This document shows positions 1 to 7,765 of a stretch of DNA of 64,000 bases, one piece after another. The DNA is from SIG455 sp045589495 (GTDB lineage: Bacteria > Bacillota > Clostridia > UMGS1810), in NCBI GenBank assembly GCA_045589495.1, contig JAZNPF010000019.1, positions 9,795-73,794 on the forward strand, given 5' to 3'. The position numbers were made by a program, and so were the translations under genes. The notes under the pieces are model-generated. The model had not been told where the DNA came from. It saw nothing but the letters and a program-made list of their open reading frames with translations, and did no database searches. Within the stretch, counting starts at the first letter, position 1; every line of letters begins with the position of its first letter.

Positions 1-1299
1 GGAAGTGCCACAGAGCAGATAGGTATTCACCGTCTTATCCACCTTATGTACGAATATATGCCCTCTCCCGACGAGGCAGAGCCACCCGTATGCACAGATG
101 CATCAGGTGAAACTGTTCAAGTTAAAGTTGACGGCGGTGAGCCTGTATGTCTGCAGGTTTTCAAAACCGTTGTAGATAACTACGTTGGAAAGATGTCTGT
201 TTTCAAAGTGCTTTCCGGTACTGTTAAAAAAGACGATACTCTCTTGAACGCAAATAAAGGCGAAAACGAAAAAATTGCAAAACTCTACACTCTCTGCGGC
301 AAAAAGCAGACAGAGGTAGACTCTCTTGCAGCAGGCGATATTGGTGCAACCACAAAACTTGCGTGCACTGACACCGGTGACACACTTTGCAGTCCTAAAA
401 AAGTGCTCAAAGCATCTGAAATCAAATTCCCCAAACCCGTTCTTTCAATGGCAATTGTTCCGAAAGCAAAGGGTGATGAGGAAAAAATCAGTGCCGGTCT
501 TGCAAAACTTATGGAAGAAGACCCCACATTCAAAGTTGAAAACAACAAAGAAACAAAGCAGACAGTTATATCCGGTACAGGTGATCAGCATCTGGCAATT
601 ATCACAAGCAAATTGCTCAGCAAATTCGGTGTGGGCGTAGACCTTATTGCTCCGAAAATTGCTTACCGTGAGGCTATCAAGAAAAAGGTTAAAGTTGAAG
701 GCAAACACAAGAAACAATCAGGAGGTCACGGTCAGTACGGTCACGTATGGATTGAGTTTGAACCTTGCGAAAGCGACGGTTTAGTATTTGAAGAAAAAGT
801 ATTTGGCGGAAGCGTTCCGAAGAACTACTTCCCCGCCGTAGAAAAAGGTTTGCAGGAATGTATGAAGCAGGGCGTTATAGCAGGTTATCCGATGGTTAAC
901 TTGAAAGCCACTTTGCTCGATGGTTCATATCACCCCGTAGACTCTTCCGAAATGGCGTTCAAAACAGCCGCATCAATTGCATACAAAACAGGTCTTGCAC
1001 AGGCAGACCCGATTCTGCTTGAGCCTATCGGTATGCTGAAAGCAGTTGCAAAAAATGCGTATACCGGTGATATCGTTGGTGACATAAACAAACGTCGAGG
1101 CAGAATTTTAGGTATGAATCCGCTTGATGGCGACATCACTGAGGTTGTTGCAGAAGTACCCGTATCTGAAATGACGGGCTACGCAACCGATTTGCGTGCC
1201 ATCACAAATGGACGCGGCAGTTTCGATTTTGAATTCGACCACTATGAAGAAACACCCAGAAACCTTTATGACAAAATAATCGCAGACTCAAAAGAATAA
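1..1299 (+). CDS. Elongation factor G-like GTPase (5'-truncated by window edge)
   Basis: The reading frame is open from base 1 and gives 432 residues, the last two thirds of an EF-G-type translocase. The G domain with its nucleotide-binding motifs lies outside the window. Visible parts are the end of the G domain/domain II (GSATEQIGIHRLIHLM), domain III, and domain IV with the hallmark GGHGQYGHVWIEFEP, followed by the domain V ending. The stretch before the domain IV motif reads EGKHKKQSGG rather than the usual KxxRQSGG. Together with the tail FDHYEETPRNLYDKI, this suggests the second, EF-G-2-like paralogue rather than the main ribosomal operon fusA; that subtype is my inference. EF-G family proteins act in the cytoplasm on the ribosome, in translocation or recycling. 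A strong terminator follows the stop. Confidence 0.9.
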   Translation, partial: GSATEQIGIHRLIHLMYEYMPSPDEAEPPVCTDASGETVQVKVDGGEPVCLQVFKTVVDNYVGKMSVFKVLSGTVKKDDTLLNANKGENEKIAKLYTLCGKKQTEVDSLAAGDIGATTKLACTDTGDTLCSPKKVLKASEIKFPKPVLSMAIVPKAKGDEEKISAGLAKLMEEDPTFKVENNKETKQTVISGTGDQHLAIITSKLLSKFGVGVDLIAPKIAYREAIKKKVKVEGKHKKQSGGHGQYGHVWIEFEPCESDGLVFEEKVFGGSVPKNYFPAVEKGLQECMKQGVIAGYPMVNLKATLLDGSYHPVDSSEMAFKTAASIAYKTGLAQADPILLEPIGMLKAVAKNAYTGDIVGDINKRRGRILGMNPLDGDITEVVAEVPVSEMTGYATDLRAITNGRGSFDFEFDHYEETPRNLYDKIIADSKE

Positions 1300-1300
1300 T

Positions 1301-1330
1301 TTAAAAAGCGGTCGCAAGACCGCTTTTTAA
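1301..1330 (+). terminator. Rho-independent terminator after EF-G-like gene
   Basis: A perfect inverted repeat with 13-bp arms (TTAAAAAGCGGTC and GACCGCTTTTTAA) around a GCAA tetraloop; the 3' arm ends in a T run. It starts right after the EF-G-like stop codon and could work in both directions. Confidence 0.9.
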
Positions 1331-1345
1331 AATTCATAAACGTTA

Positions 1346-1374
1346 TTGAAAAAAATAAAAGAATGTGGTACAAT
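1346..1374 (+). promoter_or_regulatory. Sigma-A promoter of the PfkB-type kinase gene
   Basis: TTGAAA at 1346-1351 and TACAAT at 1369-1374 are separated by 17 bp. The -35 TTG could be mistaken for a start codon of the downstream frame, which argues for the later ATG start at 1409. Confidence 0.7.
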
Positions 1375-1408
1375 TAGTAAAAATGAACTCTCTGGAGGTA
1401 TACATAAT

Positions 1409-2494
1409 ATGAAATACTCTGAACAATTTGCTGCTGCAAAATCAACAATACAGAGCAAAAAAGTATGTATTGGTTTTGACGGCTTTGTGGACAAGGTTAT
1501 CCGTCCAATAAAAACCCGTGCAGACGAAAACACCTGCACACATTTCCCAACTATTGATACTTTCGGTGAGAAAATCGTAAGCCTTGCCGGAAGAAGCGGT
1601 AATGTGGAGTTGGATGTTACTGCAACAGATTTTGGCGGTTGCGGTCCGCACTGTGCAAACGGACTTGCAAATATGGGTGTTAATGTAACCTGTATCGGTG
1701 CGATGGGTTATCCCGAGAAAAACCCCGTATTTAACCTTAACGAAAACTGCAAAACTATAACCGTTGGCGAGCCGGGTTATTCATACGTATTTGAATTTGG
1801 CGACGGCAAGGTTATTATGAGCGATATTCAGGATATCAACCGTCTGACATGGAATGATATCATTTCACGTGTAAGTGTGGATGAAATGGTTGCATATTTT
1901 GATGATGCTGACATCATCACACTTGTTAACTGGAGTTATCTGGTGCATTTCCACGAGGTATATGAAAAGTTCCTTGAGGTTATAATGCCCAGACTCAGCA
2001 AAAAGGACAGAAAGATTTACATTGATATTGCTGATTGCGCTAAACGTAAGCCGGAGGAAATCAAGGCAGCGCTTAAGATGTTCGGCAGATACAGCGAATA
2101 TGCGCCTACATATCTTGGTCTTAACAAGAGTGAGGCAATGGTTATGCACTCTATTCTTTGTGAGGGTGAATATGTCGGCTCATTGCATATAGCAAAGGCA
2201 ATCAAGGAATTTTCAGGCATAGGCACAGTTGTTATCCACCCCGTAGACAGTTCGGCTGCAGTATTTGACGGCGGCGAGATAGAAGTTCAGGGAATCCTGT
2301 GCGAAAATCCTAAAAAGACCACCGGCGGCGGAGATAATTTCAATTCCGGATTCTGTGCAGGTCTTTTAGGCGGTCTTGACATCAAGAGTTGCCTGATAAG
2401 CGGAATGACAACATCTTATATATACGTTAAAAACGGACATTGCAACAGTTTTGACGTTATTTGCGATACTATGAAAATGTATGACGAAGAATAA
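1409..2494 (+). CDS. PfkB-family carbohydrate kinase
   Basis: A 361-residue cytoplasmic sugar or nucleoside kinase of the ribokinase/PfkB superfamily. The N-terminal glycine-rich region (DFGGCGPHCANGLANMG) is the substrate-side motif. Near the C terminus TTGGGDNFNSGF is a variant of the family's GAGD signature that carries the catalytic Asp and anion hole. The substrate cannot be read from the sequence. The frame extends upstream to a TTG at 1346, but TGGAGGT stands 8 bases before the ATG at 1409 and a promoter overlaps the longer version, so 1409 is the start. The gene is probably monocistronic: a terminator precedes its promoter and a weak hairpin follows it. Confidence 0.85.
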   Translation: MKYSEQFAAAKSTIQSKKVCIGFDGFVDKVIRPIKTRADENTCTHFPTIDTFGEKIVSLAGRSGNVELDVTATDFGGCGPHCANGLANMGVNVTCIGAMGYPEKNPVFNLNENCKTITVGEPGYSYVFEFGDGKVIMSDIQDINRLTWNDIISRVSVDEMVAYFDDADIITLVNWSYLVHFHEVYEKFLEVIMPRLSKKDRKIYIDIADCAKRKPEEIKAALKMFGRYSEYAPTYLGLNKSEAMVMHSILCEGEYVGSLHIAKAIKEFSGIGTVVIHPVDSSAAVFDGGEIEVQGILCENPKKTTGGGDNFNSGFCAGLLGGLDIKSCLISGMTTSYIYVKNGHCNSFDVICDTMKMYDEE

Positions 2495-2499
2495 CAATG

Positions 2500-2520
2500 G
2501 GGGCGGTCAAAAAACGCCCC
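2500..2520 (+). terminator. Possible weak terminator between PfkB-type kinase gene and tex
   Basis: GGGGCG (2500-2505) pairs with CGCCCC (2515-2520) around a 9-base loop. Only an A/T-rich stretch, not a clean T run, follows, so it may be an attenuator rather than a full terminator. Confidence 0.45.
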
Positions 2521-2553
2521 TATAAATTTATTACAAACGAAAGGGATTACACA

Positions 2554-4686
2554 ATGAACATTGCAGAAAAACTTGCCGCAGAATTATCCATAAAAATTGA
2601 GCAGGCGGAAAACACCATCAAACTGATTGACGAGGACAATACCATTCCGTTTATCGCACGTTATCGAAAGGAAGTCACAGGCGGTCTTGACGACGGAATA
2701 CTGCGTACATTCAATGACCGTTTAACTTATTTGCGCAATCTTGAGGCACGCAAGGAAGAGGTTTGCCGCCTTATAGAAGCACAGGGTAAACTCACTGATG
2801 AGTTAAAAGAAAAAATCAATGCTGCCGAAATTCTGCGTGAAGTTGAGGACCTTTACCGTCCGTACAAGCAAAAGCGCCGCACACGTGCAACCATTGCAAA
2901 GGAAAAAGGGCTTGAACCTCTGGCTGAGATTATGCTCAATCCCGAAGCAGACGGCAATTGCGAGGAGATTTTTGCACAGTTCATAAACCCCGAAAAAGAG
3001 GTTCTTACAATAGAAGATGCTGCTTTGGGCGCCATGGATATAATAGCGGAAAATGTTTCGGACAACGCAGATTACCGCAAAAAGATTTATGATATTTCAC
3101 TAAAGACGGGCATAATATCAACAAGCGGTGAGGGAGAAGAAGGCAAAGTTTATGAGATGTACTATGAATTCAGCGAAAGCCTTTTAAAAATAGCAAATCA
3201 TCGTGTGCTTGCCATAGACAGAGGCGAGAGAGAAGAATTTTTAAAGGTGCGTATAGATGCCGACACAGAACGCATACTTGCATATCTGCACGAGCAGGCA
3301 GTTCCCGAAAACATATTCAAAAATTATGTTACAGACGCAGTAACAGACAGTTACAACCGCCTCATTGCTCCGTCTATTGAGCGAGAGTTGCGTTCCAACC
3401 TTACCGAACGCGCAGGGGAAGCGGCGATAGTTCTGTTTTCAAAAAATCTTCACAATTTGCTTCTTCAGCCACCCGTACGTGGAAAAACTGTTCTCGGCAT
3501 TGACCCTGGCTACCGCACAGGTTGCAAGGTTGCAGTAGTTGACGAAACCGGAAAAGTGTGCGATACAGGAATAATTTACTGCACTCTTGAGCATCATGAT
3601 AAAGTGAAATCCAAGCAGTATGTTTTAAGCCTTATCGATAAATATAAAGTAGACTTGATTGCAATTGGAAACGGAACTGCGTCAAGAGAGAGCGAGATTT
3701 TCGTTGCCGATGTAATAAAATCCGCAGGCAGAGATGTTAAGTACGCAATTGTAAATGAAGCAGGAGCATCGGTTTATTCGGCGTCTGACCTCGGTGCAGA
3801 GGAGTTCCCTGATTTCACGGTTGAACAACGCAGCGCAGCATCAATTGCACGCAGAATTCAGGATCCACTTTCCGAACTTGTTAAAATCGACCCAAAATCA
3901 ATCGGTGTAGGCCAGTATCAGCACGATATGAACCAGAAACGTCTGGGAGAGTCGCTCGGCGGAGTTGTAGAGGATTGCGTAAATGCAGTAGGTGTAGACC
4001 TTAACACAGCCGGTGCCGCACTGTTATCGTATATTTCAGGCATAAGCGGAACTGTTGCCAAGAATATAGTAAAATACCGTGAAGAAAACGGTAAATTCAA
4101 AAAACGCAGTCAACTGCTCAAGGTGGGCAAACTAGGACCGAAAGCATACGTTCAGTGCGCAGGATTTCTGCGTATTGCAGGCGGTGACGAGATGTTTGAC
4201 AACACATCTGTCCACCCTGAATCATACGAAGTTGCGGAAAAACTTATATCAGCGCTCGGTTACGGCGGAAAAGACGACAGTTTTGCCGACATCAAAGACA
4301 GAATGAAAAACTTTGACCTGAAAGCATTTTGCGAAAGCAACAATGTTGGTGAGCCGACTGTGATTGACATAGCAGATTCGCTTGCACGCCCCGGCAGAGA
4401 TATACGTGAAGACCTTGCATCGCCCGTGCTTTCAACCGACATTATGGGTATGGAAGACCTTAAAGAAGGAATGATTTTAACCGGAACAGTAAGAAACGTA
4501 ATTGATTTCGGTGCGTTTGTCGATATCGGCGTGCACCAGGACGGACTTGTGCACATATCACAACTGAGCGACAAATACGTAAGACATCCTATGGAAGTTG
4601 TAAACGTAGGCGATGTTGTTAAAGTAAAAGTTATCGGTGTTGATCTGAACAAAAAAAGAATTTCCCTTTCTATGAAAGAAATCTAA
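2554..4686 (+). CDS. tex: Tex family RNA-binding transcription accessory protein
   Basis: A 710-residue protein with the standard Tex order: N-terminal helical Tex region, YqgF/RNase H-like fold (VLGIDPGYRTGCKVAVVD, about residue 325), helix-hairpin-helix motifs (GAALLSYISGISGTVAKNI), and a C-terminal S1 RNA-binding domain (GMILTGTVRNVIDFGAFVDIG). Tex proteins bind nucleic acids and affect transcription, and in some pathogens toxin expression; the precise role here is unknown. The frame is open from 2497, but that start lies in the hairpin that follows the kinase gene. The ATG at 2554 has GAAAGGG about 9 bases upstream and gives the normal N terminus. Confidence 0.93.
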   Translation: MNIAEKLAAELSIKIEQAENTIKLIDEDNTIPFIARYRKEVTGGLDDGILRTFNDRLTYLRNLEARKEEVCRLIEAQGKLTDELKEKINAAEILREVEDLYRPYKQKRRTRATIAKEKGLEPLAEIMLNPEADGNCEEIFAQFINPEKEVLTIEDAALGAMDIIAENVSDNADYRKKIYDISLKTGIISTSGEGEEGKVYEMYYEFSESLLKIANHRVLAIDRGEREEFLKVRIDADTERILAYLHEQAVPENIFKNYVTDAVTDSYNRLIAPSIERELRSNLTERAGEAAIVLFSKNLHNLLLQPPVRGKTVLGIDPGYRTGCKVAVVDETGKVCDTGIIYCTLEHHDKVKSKQYVLSLIDKYKVDLIAIGNGTASRESEIFVADVIKSAGRDVKYAIVNEAGASVYSASDLGAEEFPDFTVEQRSAASIARRIQDPLSELVKIDPKSIGVGQYQHDMNQKRLGESLGGVVEDCVNAVGVDLNTAGAALLSYISGISGTVAKNIVKYREENGKFKKRSQLLKVGKLGPKAYVQCAGFLRIAGGDEMFDNTSVHPESYEVAEKLISALGYGGKDDSFADIKDRMKNFDLKAFCESNNVGEPTVIDIADSLARPGRDIREDLASPVLSTDIMGMEDLKEGMILTGTVRNVIDFGAFVDIGVHQDGLVHISQLSDKYVRHPMEVVNVGDVVKVKVIGVDLNKKRISLSMKEI

Positions 4687-4799
4687 AAATTTCCAATATA
4701 CAAATCAACCAAAGAAAATTGAAAAAGTAAGGCTTGTTTAGATTGAATATAAACAAAAACACCTTGTGGAAACCCTTGAAAATATTAGGTTTTTCTCAT

Positions 4800-4878
4800 T
4801 TTGTCGAATGTTACTAAAGAATGAAAAATTATTTTGTGCATTTAACTACTGGCATATATTTATAGGATGTGCTATTAT
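4800..4878 (+). promoter_or_regulatory. Spo0A-box-like site and candidate promoter upstream of sugar ABC ATPase
   Basis: In the 247-bp gap before the ABC ATPase gene, TTTGTCGAA at 4800-4808 is an exact match to the 0A-box consensus known from Bacillus (TTTGTCRAA). About 40 bases further on, CTGGCA (4849-4854) and TATTAT (4873-4878) form a modest -35/-10 pair with 18-bp spacing. A single 9-mer can occur by chance, so this is a candidate only. The rest of the gap is A/T-rich and featureless. Confidence 0.4.
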
Positions 4879-4933
4879 TAGTGTATGATAAAATAGTTTG
4901 ATTATGTTTTAACACATATAGGAGGTAAATCAA

Positions 4934-6046
4934 ATGGCAGGGTTAAAATTAGATCACATTTACAAAAGATACGCAGGCGGCGTAACAGCAGTATCTGACT
5001 TCACTCTCGATATCGAAGATAAAGAGTTCGTCGTACTCGTTGGTCCTTCCGGTTGCGGTAAATCAACTACACTGCGTATGATTGCAGGTCTTGAGGAAAT
5101 CTCTGAAGGTGAACTTTATATCGATGGCGAAGTAGTTAACGATAAAGCACCTAAAGACAGAGATATCGCAATGGTTTTCCAGAACTATGCTTTGTATCCT
5201 CACATGACAGTTTTTGAGAATATGGCTTTCGGTCTTAAACTCAGAAAAACACCTAAAGATGAAATCAAAAGACGCGTTAACGAAGCGGCTAAAATCCTCG
5301 ACATTGAGCACTTGCTTGACAGAAAACCGAAGGCTCTCTCCGGTGGTCAGAGACAGCGTGTTGCTCTCGGTCGTGCTATCGTTCGTGAACCTAAAGTATT
5401 CCTTATGGACGAACCGCTCTCTAACCTGGACGCTAAATTGCGTGTACAGATGAGAACAGAAATCGGTAAACTGCATAAGAGATTGCAGACAACCTTTATC
5501 TACGTTACTCATGACCAGACAGAAGCTATGACAATGGGTACAAGAATTATCGTTATGAAAGACGGTTTTGTTCAGCAGATTGATACTCCTGCTAACCTGT
5601 ACTCAAATCCTGTAAATATGTTCGTTGCAGGCTTTATCGGTAGCCCCCAGATGAACTTTGCAGATGTTACTGTTGAAAAAGATGGTGACGCTATCTACTT
5701 AAAAGGTGATGGCATCAACGTTAAAATGCCCGAAGGCAAAACTGCTCAGATTGAAGCAGCTGGCATCATTGGTAAAACTGTTGTTCTCGGTATCCGTCCT
5801 GAAGATATTCATGACGAAGAAGCAATTCTTTCTTCTTACCCCGAAAGTAACCTCGATGCTCACGTAGACCTCACCGAAATGATGGGTGCTGAAACATATC
5901 TGTACCTCAAAATCGGCGGAGTTCCCTTCACAGCAAGAGTTAACCCCAGAAGCACTGCTAAACACGGCGACGATATCAAAGTTGTATTTGACGCTAATAA
6001 AATCCACTTGTTTGATAAAGAAACAGAATTGGCTCTGCTTAAATAA
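4934..6046 (+). CDS. ugpC: Sugar ABC transporter ATP-binding protein, MsmK/UgpC/MalK type
   Basis: A 370-residue nucleotide-binding subunit of a carbohydrate-importing ABC transporter. It shows Walker A (GPSGCGKST, about residues 37-45), Q-loop (VFQNYALYPHMTV), ABC signature (LSGGQRQRVALGRA), Walker B (VFLMDEPLSNLD) and H-loop (YVTHDQTEA). A C-terminal OB-fold/TOBE regulatory region follows. No permease or solute-binding gene is adjacent, as is common for MsmX/MsmK-type ATPases that energise several sugar importers in Firmicutes; that shared use is inference. GGAGGT precedes the ATG. Transcription ends at the hairpin at 6131. Confidence 0.93.
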   Translation: MAGLKLDHIYKRYAGGVTAVSDFTLDIEDKEFVVLVGPSGCGKSTTLRMIAGLEEISEGELYIDGEVVNDKAPKDRDIAMVFQNYALYPHMTVFENMAFGLKLRKTPKDEIKRRVNEAAKILDIEHLLDRKPKALSGGQRQRVALGRAIVREPKVFLMDEPLSNLDAKLRVQMRTEIGKLHKRLQTTFIYVTHDQTEAMTMGTRIIVMKDGFVQQIDTPANLYSNPVNMFVAGFIGSPQMNFADVTVEKDGDAIYLKGDGINVKMPEGKTAQIEAAGIIGKTVVLGIRPEDIHDEEAILSSYPESNLDAHVDLTEMMGAETYLYLKIGGVPFTARVNPRSTAKHGDDIKVVFDANKIHLFDKETELALLK

Positions 6047-6130
6047 GATTTTAAAAACCGCACTGAAAGGTCGAGGTTGACAAGGAAGTATTGTCCTAAA
6101 AATTGTCTTTTTTGCGAATTTCAGAGTTAT

Positions 6131-6168
6131 AAATAGCCCATATCCGTCAGGATTATGGGCTATTTTTG
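6131..6168 (+). terminator. Rho-independent terminator after ugpC-like gene
   Basis: AAATAGCCCATA (6131-6142) pairs exactly with TATGGGCTATTT (6154-6165) across an 11-base loop, followed by T residues. Confidence 0.88.
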
Positions 6169-6204
6169 CGGTTTTTTGATAATCGTTTAATATAATGCTT
6201 TTTC

Positions 6205-6230
6205 GTAGGGGGATGTAGGCATCGCCCCTT
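6205..6230. repeat. REP-like GC-rich hairpin in A/T-rich gap
   Basis: The unit reads GTAGGGGGATG-TAGG-CATCGCCCC, with one bulged base in the stem. It stands out as GC-rich within the 333-bp gap 6047-6379, with no T run after it. It resembles the dispersed GTAGGGGC-type hairpins common in gut Clostridia; I cannot confirm copy number from one window. The rest of the gap holds only the upstream terminator and the rpsU promoter. Confidence 0.45.
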
Positions 6231-6276
6231 GCAAATTTATGATAATTATAATTATTTATTAAATTTCAAATAAGTG

Positions 6277-6305
6277 TTGACATTGACTTCAATTCATAGT
6301 ATAAT
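6277..6305 (+). promoter_or_regulatory. Consensus sigma-A promoter of rpsU-yqeY
   Basis: TTGACA at 6277-6282 and TATAAT at 6300-6305 have an exact 17-bp spacer, a perfect consensus that fits a highly expressed ribosomal protein gene. Confidence 0.92.
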
Positions 6306-6379
6306 TATAAAGTGCAATTTTGTCTATTCCCATTGGAAGCGGTTTTTCCGCTAATTGCAATTCGGAGGGAGGGATTTTT

Positions 6380-6556
6380 GTGTCAGAAATCAGAATTAAG
6401 GACAATGAGTCTTTAGATAGTGCGCTTCGTAGATTTAAACGTCAGTGTGCAAAGGCCGGTGTTTTATCAGAACTCAGAAAGAGAGAACACTATGAGAAAC
6501 CCAGCGTAAAACGTAAGAAAAAATCAGAAGCTGCAAGAAAAAGGTCTTATAAATAA
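6380..6556 (+). CDS. rpsU: 30S ribosomal protein S21
   Basis: A 58-residue basic protein with the S21 pattern: N-terminal EIRIKDNESLDSALRRFKRQ followed by a lysine/arginine-rich tail (SVKRKKKSEAARKRSYK). It is a small-subunit protein near the 3' end of 16S rRNA. The start is a GTG at 6380, 7-8 bases after the very strong GGAGGGAGG; the frame extends upstream to 6320 but without a suitable ribosome site. It is cotranscribed with yqeY 27 bases downstream, the usual Firmicute pairing. Confidence 0.95.
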   Translation: MSEIRIKDNESLDSALRRFKRQCAKAGVLSELRKREHYEKPSVKRKKKSEAARKRSYK

Positions 6557-6583
6557 TATTGTTTTTTAAGAAGGTGCAACGCA

Positions 6584-7030
6584 ATGAGTTTGAAAGAACA
6601 ACTTGCACAGGATTTAAAAGCGTCTATGAAAGATAAAGACTTTATCCGTAAAAATGCTGTTCAGAGTATCCGCGCTGCTGTGCTGCAGGTGGAAAAAGAT
6701 TCTAAGGTTACTTTAGATGATGACGGCATTATCGGTGTTATTGCAAAAGAGGCTAAAAAACGTAAAGATGTTTTGCCTGATTATGAAAAAAGCGGTCGCG
6801 AAGATTTGATTGCAGAACTTAAAAAAGAGATAGAAGTATTAACTGGGTATCTTCCTTCCCAATTAACTCAAGAGGAATTAGACGGGATTGTTAAAGATGC
6901 AATCGACAGAATCGGCGCAACTACTATGAAAGATATGGGCAAGATTATGGCTGACGTTATGCCGAAAGTTACCGGCAGAGCCGACGGCGGTGCTGTTAAC
7001 GCAACCGCAAAAAAATTGTTGGGTCTTTAA
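6584..7030 (+). CDS. yqeY: GatB/YqeY domain protein
   Basis: A 148-residue stand-alone YqeY protein. It begins MSLKEQLAQDLKASMKDKD and ends with the conserved MGKIMADVMPKVTGRADGGAVNATAKKLLG, the part shared with the tRNA-binding tail of the amidotransferase subunit GatB. Its exact role is unknown; the fold suggests tRNA interaction. It lies directly after rpsU, as in many Firmicutes. AAGGTG precedes the ATG and a terminator follows the stop. Confidence 0.93.
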   Translation: MSLKEQLAQDLKASMKDKDFIRKNAVQSIRAAVLQVEKDSKVTLDDDGIIGVIAKEAKKRKDVLPDYEKSGREDLIAELKKEIEVLTGYLPSQLTQEELDGIVKDAIDRIGATTMKDMGKIMADVMPKVTGRADGGAVNATAKKLLGL

Positions 7031-7058
7031 TCACATAGAGCATTAGGAAGAATTTATG

Positions 7059-7084
7059 GCTGTCACAAAAGTGGCAGCTTTTTT
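7059..7084 (+). terminator. Rho-independent terminator after yqeY
   Basis: GCTGTCAC (7059-7066) pairs with GTGGCAGC (7071-7078), including one G-T pair, around an AAAA loop. Six T residues follow. Confidence 0.88.
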
Positions 7085-7150
7085 CTGCCTTTTTGGAAAT
7101 ATTTGGATAATATTCTACAAAAACTGTCGTTATTTTTGTAAAAATTTGCC

Positions 7151-7180
7151 ATTGTAATATTTTACAATATTTGGTAGAAT
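7151..7180 (+). promoter_or_regulatory. Promoter with palindromic operator upstream of tandem AbrB gene
   Basis: TTGTAA (7152-7157) and TAGAAT (7175-7180) are spaced 17 bp and fit sigma-A. The -35 box is also the left arm of a perfect inverted repeat, ATTGTAA-TATT-TTACAAT (7151-7168), a likely operator for autoregulation or another regulator. A near copy of this palindrome lies upstream of sigG (53543-53557). Confidence 0.6.
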
Positions 7181-7214
7181 ATAATCGTAAAATACAATAA
7201 TTGGAGGTTATGTG

Positions 7215-7616
7215 ATGAAAGCAACCGGAATAGTCCGTAGAATTGATGATTTAGGCAGATTGGTGTTTCCTATTGAAATAAGGAGAATTCTCGATATTGT
7301 TCATGGTGATAAAGTAGAGATTTATGTAACTGACAACAAAATAGTTTGCAAAAAATATATAGAAGATGCTGTGCATCCTGCAACAAGTGTGGTTAGACCA
7401 GTCGATTCTCTTGGAAGAACAGTTATTCCGATGGAAGTCCGTAAAATGTTGTCATTACCGGTTAAAGCTGCTATGCAGATATTTGTTGACGGTGATGGCA
7501 TTATACTTAAAGAATACGAAGAAAAATGTGTGTTCTGTGGAAGTTCAGACAATCTTTTTGATTTCAAAAACAAAAAAATCTGCTCACTTTGCAAAGACCA
7601 GATTTCAATTCTGTAA
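7215..7616 (+). CDS. Tandem AbrB/SpoVT-domain transcription regulator with zinc-ribbon-like tail
   Basis: A 133-residue DNA-binding protein. Residues 1-45 form an AbrB swapped-hairpin domain (KATGIVRRIDDLGRLVFPIE). A second, related copy follows at about 58-100 (VVRPVDSLGRTVIPMEVRKML). The C terminus holds two Cys pairs (CVFCG...CSLC), typical of the tail of clostridial AbrB-like regulators. Most such proteins carry one AbrB domain before this tail, so the duplication is unusual. AbrB-family proteins are transition-state or sporulation regulators acting as dimers or tetramers. GGAGG stands 7 bases before the ATG; the GTG one codon earlier is a weaker choice. It is a single gene between its own promoter and terminator. 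Confidence 0.88.
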   Translation: MKATGIVRRIDDLGRLVFPIEIRRILDIVHGDKVEIYVTDNKIVCKKYIEDAVHPATSVVRPVDSLGRTVIPMEVRKMLSLPVKAAMQIFVDGDGIILKEYEEKCVFCGSSDNLFDFKNKKICSLCKDQISIL

Positions 7617-7625
7617 TAAATTTCA

Positions 7626-7664
7626 TTAAAGGTCACGGTAAATTATACTGTGACCTTTAATTTT
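7626..7664 (+). terminator. Terminator after tandem AbrB gene
   Basis: A long stem, TTAAAGGTCACGGTA (7626-7640) with TACTGTGACCTTTAA (7646-7660), has one wobble pair, a 5-base loop and trailing T residues. Confidence 0.85.
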
Positions 7665-7703
7665 AGGTGTATTGATATTTGAAAAGGATTGCACGATATT
7701 GTA

Positions 7704-7732
7704 TTGACAACAAACGTCACGAAGTCTATACT
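7704..7732 (+). promoter_or_regulatory. Sigma-A promoter of the deacetylase-like gene
   Basis: TTGACA (7704-7709) and TATACT (7727-7732) with a 17-bp spacer, 34 bases before the start codon. Confidence 0.85.
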
Positions 7733-7765
7733 TAAAATAACATAAATTTATAAGGAGTTCAGGCT

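Noticed and set aside
5063..5512. 149-codon minus-strand open frame inside the sugar ABC ATPase gene
   Set aside because: Antisense shadow of Walker A to H-loop coding sequence.
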